From NCBI GenBank assembly GCA_000827325.1, contig KN832870.1:3224001-3288000 (forward strand): 64,000 nt of DNA, in the 5' to 3' direction. Positions 56,723-64,000 of this stretch are shown one piece after another; position 1 is the first letter of the stretch; each line of letters opens with the position of its first letter. Below the pieces are notes generated by a model. It worked only from the letters and a program-made list of their open reading frames with translations, had not been told where the DNA came from and did no database searches. The translations under genes and the position numbers were made by a program. The DNA comes from Oidiodendron maius Zn (lineage: Eukaryota > Ascomycota > Leotiomycetes > Myxotrichaceae).

Positions 56723-58842
56723 ATGAATGGCCAATCCTCAGGTCATTCCTCACAGCCGCCCGTCCACAACTCTCAACATGCCCTGTCCATTAGAACCAAC
56801 ACACCGACCAGCACCCCGCGCGGACCACCCTCCTCTTCACCCTCTCAACCACATTCTACTTACCCCATACCAATACCAAAAGACAAGTTGTCAAAGGCCA
56901 TAGAACTTTTTGCTCGGTATAGGTATGCAAAAGGTCTTGATCAACGATCTCAAGACAATGAACCATCCCATGTCGACACTCTTCTCAACCCTGGAGCAGC
57001 GCAATCGGTCACGTCGCGCTCGTCTCGAGTGTACACGCCGTCCGTTTCAACATCTGCTTATGACGGGTTGACGGATATATCATCGCTCGTATCATTCACT
57101 GGGGAGGAGAGTATCCTATCGGGTAAAGGTAATGGGTCAACTGAGCTGATTGCGTATAACGGCAAGAGGGTTAAACAACGTGTGAGGAAGCGCCTATCAC
57201 CAATGGCGAAGGCCAAGGCGGCGCTTATTCGACATCTTGGATCATGCCCAACTTGCCACAGTCGAAGGGTCCCTGTAAGTATTCTCGCTCAACCCCCTCT
57301 CTGACTAGGACGGGCTCTTACTGTCTGCAGTGCCCAATGGAGCATCATGATGTGAAAGCGCTTGAGAAAGGACTCAGCTCCAAATCTCGAAAACAGCGAG
57401 AACAAGCATCCCAAGAGCAGTCGCGCTCTTCGGTGTCGGCTTCTTCTAATCATGCCGCTGAGTCAGGTCCTGTTCCTGTCAACTCATCTGGAGTGTCACT
57501 AGTCCAGAGCAATACTCTCTTTGGTCTTGGGCAGAACCCGCAGCTCCTTGAAACCATCTCCACCTCCGCATCAGATCCTCAGTCACTGGCGGCAGATCCC
57601 TTAGCAGGGATACAGGCACAAGGGCATACACCCCTCCTTCCTAACAGTGTTGAGTTTTCGCGGCTCTTCGGGGCCAACCCATACGAGTCCTATCAGGATG
57701 GTCAGATACTTGCCCTTGGAGTTTTGCGTCAGTACTACATATGCCAGCATCTCGATGGTCTTTGTGACCAAAACTTTGAGAGTCCGGAGGCGTTGGAGGA
57801 GCATTTCGAGTCTGCTCATTTCACCTTTGCCCGCCTTGAACCCCCCTATCGTTACATATGCTCAAATTGCCAGTACTGGAATACCTCCCTCAATAGTCGT
57901 TGCCAGCAGTGTCGCGCTAATAGAGCTATCGAAGTGTGGATATATGGAAATTTTATTCGGACGCCATACTACCCAAGATACCCACCCGATGGCCATGACC
58001 CCTTCAAAATAGAAATTTCTTCACTCCATGAATTATCTTCTATGTATGATACCCCGGCAACCGACTCTCAATTTGGCGGAGGGCCTGGCGGCATTGCTGG
58101 TTTTACCGGTGGCGTGAACCAGGGTGGCTATACCTATAACTACCAGAATCACAATATATATCACGCACCCAATTCGCCGAGCCATGGCTTTGGTGCCTAC
58201 GGCCCATCGCCGTCGGGGGAGTCACAAAACCACCACAGCGGAATTACAGAGGACCAAAGCGAAGCAGAGAGCAAACTGCTCAGCATCTCATCCTGGTATT
58301 CCAAAGCCCGCAACTACCAACGTCGCTACAAACCCGTTCTCATTGTAATATTACTTTTGATATCGATGGCAGCAGTTTTAGACTTGTGCGATTGGCTTAT
58401 CCTGAAGATAGAGGGTTTACAACCACGCCTATATCTCCCCGCAATTGGCTTTGTTGCGGTGCTAGCCTCCTTTATAGTGGGATACGCTCTCTGTTCCGCG
58501 TATGCCCTCTATTCCGCGAATCACCGTGAGAGCCACGGAGTACAATGTGTGAGTATTACACCCAGTGGCCAAACGTGCACCAAACTGACGGGCCGTAGCG
58601 ACCCCGACGGTGTCCCTTGCATGACTTCCATCCCCTTTCTTTGGACTGCAGGACAATCGGGTCCCCTATCCATGTGTCCATCAACGGAGGCTGAGGCTCA
58701 TATCGAGTCACAGTTTAGAGGCACCCCCGAATTGACGATGGGAGGGTTGTACTTTCTGTATAGTAGGTTCTTGGTTAGAGATTCCTGGTCCAGAACCGTG
58801 GTGTGGGATGCTACAGTACAATCATGCTTCTACCGAGGGTGA
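56723..58842 (+). CDS. Zinc-finger protein with two membrane spans
   Basis: Two exons (56723-57274 and 57331-58842) give 687 residues. After 60 disordered residues comes a helix, LSKAIELFARYRYAKGL. A basic region RVKQRVRKRLSPMAKAKAA leads into SCPTCHSRRVPCPMEHHD at the splice junction. Around residue 310 is a C2H2-like segment (YYICQHLDGLCDQNF...EHFESAHF), and near 357 a RanBP2-type finger, YICSNCQYWNTSLNSRCQQC. A Gly/Asn-rich stretch precedes two hydrophobic segments, LIVILLLISMAAVLDL (about 522) and IGFVAVLASFIVGYAL (about 555). The C-terminus has no further motif. A membrane-bound zinc-finger protein is unusual; it might be an anchored regulator, or a scaffold binding ubiquitin or RNA. Function is not assigned. 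Confidence 0.75.
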
Positions 58843-59073
58843 ATTCTAGGACAAAATGTACGATATGGACACAGTACAATATATAATAGAAGCTACCTCT
58901 CTCGCATTTGAGGAAAGGTCCAAAGGCGGTCGAGTACACGGAAGTACTGTAATTGGACTCGGGAGAATGCCCATTTTGAGACAGCATCACCCACCTCCCA
59001 CCGCTCTAGTGACTCAGAGGAAGATTTGTGTGCCCACACCCGGCCGACGCCAGCCACAACCAGACCCCCCGAT

Positions 59074-59102
59074 GGCTTACAGGCTTACAGGCTTACAGGC
59101 TT
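59074..59102 (+). repeat. Tandem 8-mer repeat (GGCTTACA)
   Basis: Three perfect copies of GGCTTACA followed by a partial GGCTT. Short minisatellite, probably from replication slippage. Confidence 0.9.
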
Positions 59103-59207
59103 CGAGTGGTGGCCTTTGCGGCCTCAGGCATTCAACGCTCTGGTCGCGAAGAGTTCATAAGTTACCGGGAGGAGAAAGAGGCGGCGGGAGGGTTTGAAGA
59201 ACTCTAA

Positions 59208-59219
59208 GGGGGGGGGGGG
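59208..59219 (+). repeat. Homopolymer G12
   Basis: A run of twelve G residues. Its exact length is prone to sequencing and assembly error. Confidence 0.85.
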
Positions 59220-60023
59220 ATACCTAGAATAGGCCTTGGAGGCGCTCTATGTTCCATTTCTGCAAAGCTAACCAATGATGGAATGAGAGAACTGGCGCGA
59301 TCGTCCTGTCGCGAGGGCTAAACGGGGCGGTCTGAGAAGCCCTGGGGCAGAGGGCAACAATGCCGTACAGTAAGACATGCCGAGAGAACGGCTGTGCCTT
59401 CGTCGTCGCTACGGAAGCATGACACCACTGTACTGTACAGTACGATAGTGCTGTATGAGAGCGCAGACAGCGGCCGGCGAGGATCCTGTGACGGCCTTCT
59501 CCACCTTTCCTCATCGGTCTCGCCGTAGGCGGTGCAACGACTCCAGCTGCCCCAAGCCAATTAGCCCTGGGGTCTCGAAATGAAGACGGCCCCCCCATTG
59601 GCGCCTGCTAACTCTAAGTTGACTCCCACAGATCCCAGCCTTCAGGGAAGAGCGTTCTCGCCGTTTCCTAATTCGTCTCGCCGGCGCAGCATCGCCAAAA
59701 GTGACCGCCGGCGGGGTGCTGGTGATACGGCGCGCACCTGGATCATAAGGGCTGTCTTTTCCTCGCGGCCTGGAATTCCTCCTTCTTCTTCTTCCACTGT
59801 TTCCTCACCGAAAGAATCATTCTTCCTCTCTATCGAGCTCGCCGTCGCCAAGCTGTTGGTGTCTCCGAACCACGGCGCTCAAGCACCCAACCCTACCGAA
59901 GACGACAACGTCTGACTACACTTCAAGACGCTATACGATACTACACCACCCTCCCACAATCAATCCTCTCTCACCAAGGAGAAGAATACCTAACCGCCTC
60001 GGCCTATCCCGCAATCCCTTGCA

Positions 60024-62705
60024 ATGGCCGCCTCCGCAAACTACATGTCTTCTTTCATCATCACCCAGCCTTTCTTGGGCGCTCCGCTCCAGTTCCAGCC
60101 GGCTCTTGGTTCCCAGGAGTTGGAGGAATTGATCGACACCTACGTCGTTGGTCCTGCCTCTAAGCAGGACAAGCTCTCTGAAGTGACCATCGATTTTTAT
60201 AACCGTGCCACGGTAGATCTCAGCAACGGGTCTCTCGTACGCCGTTACGATGTTAACCGGCCATCTCGGACTGTTGGGCAGAGCCCCACGCAATCGCAAT
60301 CCTCGGGTTTCAGTCCCATCTACACGCCCTCTCCCGGGTCGTCCGCGACATTTGCTGATTCCAGCAATGCGTCCGCGAGCATGACCCCACCACACCAATC
60401 GCGCCACGCGCGGGTTTCCACGAAGCCGGCGAGGAAGGAGACCAAGAAGACAGCAGAGCTCAGACTCCCCGGGTTCTCGATTATGACCAAGGACGGCATC
60501 GATGTCACCAGCACTGCCGGTCGCGGCACGAAGACAAAGGAGCAGAGGGAGCATGCCCACCTAATGCGAATCATGAAGGCATGCGAAGAGTGCAAGAGGA
60601 AGAAGGTCCGAGTGAGTTCTTACACCCTCCGTCCTCTCCTTCAGAGCTAACGATTTGCCAGTGTGATCCCTCGCACAAGAGATCATATAATGGATCTTCA
60701 GCAGCATCCACTAGCTCCGCAACTACTAAGACTTCCTCTCCCTCACGGCAAAATCCAAGTCCTGCTTCCTCAAGTCCTCCACCGTTACAAGAATCCAGGC
60801 ATGTTTCTAACACTGGTGATTTCATTCTTTTTCCGGAGAGCGACTTCGGCTGGAACCCAACCGATATCAACTCAGAATTTGACAACCAGGCCTGTGATCT
60901 GAGCAATTTCGACTTCGATATCAATAGTACTGACTTTGGAGAATTCACCACACTCAATGAGGACGATTCTTTCGATTGGTCATTTACCCAACCCAGCTTC
61001 CCTATTGAGCGGTATCCAAGCGACAGCCCATTAATTGGCGATCCGTACAGCTTTGGCCAGTGGACACAGCCAGAAGGCTACCCCCCGCTTTTCGTTGCAA
61101 ACCACGGCGATACTTCTCTTCAAGATTCAGAGCAAGCCGAATCCAGCCCGTACATGCGTAACTTACAGGGCATAAACTCGTCTGATCATTCTCGACCGAT
61201 CGCGACAATCAAGCAGTGGCCCGAATTGCATGAATTTTTCGGCACTTCTCCCGAGATGTCATTCTCCAGTACCTCCGGGTCTCTCGAGGAATCGTTTACG
61301 AGTCTCTCTTCCCAGTCTGAGGCCACGTCACTGGATTGGACGCCTGGTGACACCAGCAGCAGTAGTAACAGCAGCCAGTCGTCTCAAACTGAGGGCTCAT
61401 CACCAGACGCATCACAGCTGTCGACTAGTAATGCAGAATCCCTGCCCTTTGGCAGGAAACGACGGCATGATCAGTCCTTCCAAGCATCACCTGGCGAGCA
61501 TTTTGCCAGCCAGTCCAGCAGATCCCCAACGAGCTGGGACTCACTGGAACAACTTGTGCAATCCACTGGCCAATCATTAATCCCGACCGGCACTCTCTTC
61601 AACCAACATCCCCCGGTCCGTGGCATTAACGCTAATGCCCAATTTTTGGACCTAGAGCCCACGTCTACAATGGTTGCAGAAGGACTCGCAGCTACAATTC
61701 CCACTTCTGACGACTACCTTTCCCTGTCAGTCGAGCTTAAACGATTTCGTCGTCGTCTCGACGGTCTTCAGTGTAGTCGCGATACTAGTATCGAATCTGA
61801 TAACGTCGGTGTTGCCGGTAGTCTTCTCGAAGACTTGACATCCCAACTGCAGGATCTAGTTACACGAGTCAAGAACGTGCTGAACTACGGATCCATCTTG
61901 TCTAAATCGCATGAGCTTGTCGACGACCAACGCAGGCTACAGCAGAGACTGTTGCAAACCAATGCCAGACGACTTGTTCGGTCGCTCTGTGCCACGATTA
62001 CCAGCCTGGAAGTACTAAATAGAGAATCTACGAGAACGACGGGCAACAATCGTGTGCTCACCTCACGATACAATCAACAACTTGTGCTATCGCTAGACCA
62101 GCGGCATCCCCGAGATGTGCGCCTTATATCCCCACCCCCACAAGAGGACTTGACCGTCCTCTCAGTCCTTGATGTTCCCATGACGATTGGTTTTACCGCT
62201 CTACAGCAGGACCGTTCAGACGATTCAGGGCAACGCAACAGGAACAGGCAGCTAGAAATAGTCGGACTCCTGCTTCCTGTTATAATGGTTGCCAGCTCTA
62301 TTGCAGCCAGCGTCTCAAGTGCACCAATTACCCAACTGGCGCTCCAGGTCCTTGTTGCCATCGTAGCTACCAGCATTCTTTGGGCCGGAAACGGGCAAGT
62401 TGCGAACGCTACGGTCACCACGATCGACCAGCACCAGACGGCATCCATACTCTCCAGTCCGAACACCATGCAATCGCCCCATTACATGGCAGTCGCAGCC
62501 TCGCTACTTCGGTCGTCAACCAACTCCTCAGAATATCTCATCAGCGTACGTCCCATTTAGGCAGCACCTTTCATGTCTGTAAGATCATGCACTAACATCT
62601 TAATAGTCGTCGAAGCGTACCTCATCAAAGATCTTTCGGAGATCGAGAGCCTCTCATTGGTTTGGAATACTGCAGAGACTGAGCATTAGATCGAGCATGC
62701 GATGA
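60024..62705 (+). CDS. Regulator-like protein with half a Zn2Cys6 cluster and a C-terminal hydrophobic region
   Basis: Three exons (60024-60611, 60662-62545, 62607-62705) give 856 residues. ACEECKRKKVRCDPSHK spans the first junction, giving C187-x2-C190-x6-C197 with a basic core: the first half of a Zn2Cys6 cluster. No second trio of cysteines follows. The next 450 residues are Ser/Gln/Asp-rich, with acidic aromatic patches such as NFDFDINSTDFGEF that resemble activation domains. Leu-rich helices (SLLEDLTSQLQDLVTRVKNV) come next. Near residues 729-775 are two hydrophobic segments, IVGLLLPVIMVASSIAASV and LQVLVAIVATSILWA. The third exon adds a basic tail, KRTSSKIFRRSRASHW. Intron 2 has a CTAAC branch site; if retained, the protein ends at 62560. 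It may be a membrane-held regulator. Confidence 0.75.
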
Positions 62706-63338
62706 CCTGGGGCTGCCCGGGCCCTGTGTATGCCCTTTACGATGTGACATTTTGGGGAATCATGTAGGCTAGTAAAGTGCCTCGTTGACGTGATGGTTTA
62801 CACATCATCACAATCTACTGAGTCCCTGCCATACCAGTCTGCATTTGAATTTTTATGTGTATTTGCGTGATATATTTTGTAGTCCGTAAGAGTCCCATCC
62901 CTGCTCGGCCTTAATTAAGACGTAAGGCATCCTTTTAGATTGAACTCGTGTGCCGTCAGAGGCATCTCTCGGTTATGCTTTGATATTTGCTCTCGCCGTC
63001 TACTCTCCATGCTGACCGCAGAATAGTCGGCACGGTTCAAGGCGTCTATAATTTAGAGTAGATATCTCGCGAGGTAGGTAGGTAGGTGGGCGGTATGTCA
63101 CAAGATGCAAGACATAGAACGCAGTACAGAGGATTAAGAACACATGATGTATTAACACGAGAGAGAAATAAATGATCATATACACACAATCTTCAGGCTT
63201 TCTAATGTTTGAATGCGATTGATTTGAGACACAAGGATTTCAGTACAGTGATCTAGTCCTATCCCAAAGCCCAGAGAAAACCCGTTCGCCAACTCAGAAA
63301 CCCCAACGCCACATATCGACACTCACGCATTCCCGCGC
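62706..63338. other. Convergent 3' region, no gene seen
   Basis: Spacer between the stop of the half-cluster protein and the stop of the DID2/CHMP1 gene. It contains a short (AGGT)-type run near 63073-63087. Nothing else is recognised. Confidence 0.5.
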
Positions 63339-64000
63339 TTACGATCTTAAAGCCCTAAGCCTCTCCCCTAGCCCATCCTCTTCCACCTCTGTCGGCCCAC
63401 TCTTGACCGGCGCGGCGCTCACGGCCTTTGCCCCCTCCATCTCCTGGTGTAGCTCGACGCCCGCCTCGTCTGCGACCTGGTTCATCAGACGATCCACGTC
63501 CTCCTGGGGCGTGCCGACCGCTGTAGCGCTCGTCGTGGCATTCTCGTAGTACCCTGTTGCGACGTCCAGGTCCTCGAACTGCGACTCGAAGCGATCCATC
63601 ACTGCTGATATCTATACCGTATCCATTAGCGACTTCATGCTCAAGTGCGCAGCATGTTGTACTTCTCCATGGATAGCACTTCGAGATGAGGAGTGAGCAC
63701 AAGATAACTGACCTTCTCTAAATCCATCGCTTTCATAGCATGATCCATGCCCTTAACCACATTCATCATGCTCCCTGTGACCTGCCTCATGGTGACTGCG
63801 GTCTGCACCCTGCTCGCCACGGCATCGATCCGGCTCCCTAAGCGCAGCAGGTTCAAGCGCTCGTTCTGCTTACGGATGGCATTCTGCGCGTAGATCTTCG
63901 CGATGTCGTTGTGGCCCTGCTGGATTGCCTGTTGTGCGGAGATGTTGCGTCAGCAACTTGCTTGAATCGTATGGGAGCACGATATGAATATGTATATCGC
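63339..64000 (-). CDS. DID2: ESCRT-III subunit Did2/CHMP1 (5' end outside window)
   Basis: Two exons are visible (63928-63713 and 63611-63339), giving the last 162 residues; 63929-64000 is intron and earlier exons lie beyond the edge. The helices match CHMP1: [59 protein letters not shown] and [20 protein letters not shown]. The acidic later helix [20 protein letters not shown] and the C-terminal MIM1 motif [10 protein letters not shown], which binds the MIT domain of Vps4, are intact. Did2 regulates Vps4-driven disassembly of ESCRT-III on endosomes during multivesicular-body formation. In Aspergillus the homologue is called DidB. Confidence 0.93.

Larger units (their letters stand above)
58843..60023. 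other. Intergenic with short tandem repeats
   Basis: About 1.2 kb between genes on the same strand. It contains a tandem 8-mer repeat and a G12 run, listed separately. The rest, including the 124-codon minus-strand frame at 59224-59598, has no motif. The last part is the promoter and leader of the following gene. Confidence 0.45.

Noticed and set aside
1-64000. tRNA genes, CRISPR arrays, LTR or other virus-derived elements
   Set aside because: No cloverleaf with A and B boxes, no spaced repeats, and no reverse transcriptase, integrase, capsid or long terminal repeat was recognised by eye. A dedicated scan (tRNAscan-SE, RepeatMasker) could still find some.

Overview
The window is nuclear DNA of a filamentous ascomycete (Pezizomycotina). 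Introns are short (about 45 to 150 nt), GT-AG, often with a CTAAC/CTRAC-like branch site, and genes are monocistronic on both strands. Several families are typical of these fungi: 2EXR-domain proteins, a tannase-type esterase, a HAM1-like protein, a ZGRF1-N/Dbl2-like protein and Zn2Cys6 regulators. 2EXR paralogues plus secreted polysaccharide enzymes would fit Leotiomycetes, but that placement is a guess. I rebuilt exons by hand. In every multi-exon model complete within the window the exon lengths sum to a multiple of three, and phases match across each junction.

Left third (1 to 18.3 kb), accessory and gene-poor: the 3' end of an unknown gene, two 2EXR genes (the second with an in-frame stop), a Tubby/LURP-like protein, an eight-exon cytochrome P450, a small Cys-rich effector-like protein, two unlike Nudix hydrolases arranged tail to tail, and a Ppn2-like membrane metallophosphatase. 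Between 13.6 and 18.3 kb no intact gene is visible. This tract holds a decayed Zn2Cys6 transcription factor on the minus strand and perhaps a second, unidentified relic.

Middle (18.3 to 35.3 kb): a secreted PL7 lyase and a secreted tannase/feruloyl esterase in tandem, an SLC35F-type transporter, the ribosome-quality-control hydrolase Vms1/ANKZF1 divergent from a HAM1-like lipid-binding-type protein, and a 1303-residue Cid1-type nucleotidyltransferase with a long Gln-rich tail.

Right part (35 to 64 kb), mostly conserved housekeeping or regulatory genes with wide CT-rich intergenic regions: a four-span membrane protein, a low-complexity conserved protein with a pyrimidine-rich leader, a 930-residue protein with an unusual cysteine cluster, a small membrane protein, a Hob1/Rvs167-like BAR-SH3 protein divergent from a ZGRF1-N protein, a zinc-finger protein with two membrane spans, a regulator-like protein with half a Zn2Cys6 cluster and a C-terminal hydrophobic region, and the 3' part of the ESCRT-III gene DID2/CHMP1.

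No convincing transposon, virus-derived element, CRISPR array or tRNA was found. No clearly new multi-gene system is evident. The best leads are the two atypical zinc-binding proteins, the zinc-finger membrane protein, and the PL7/tannase pair beside a dead regulator.
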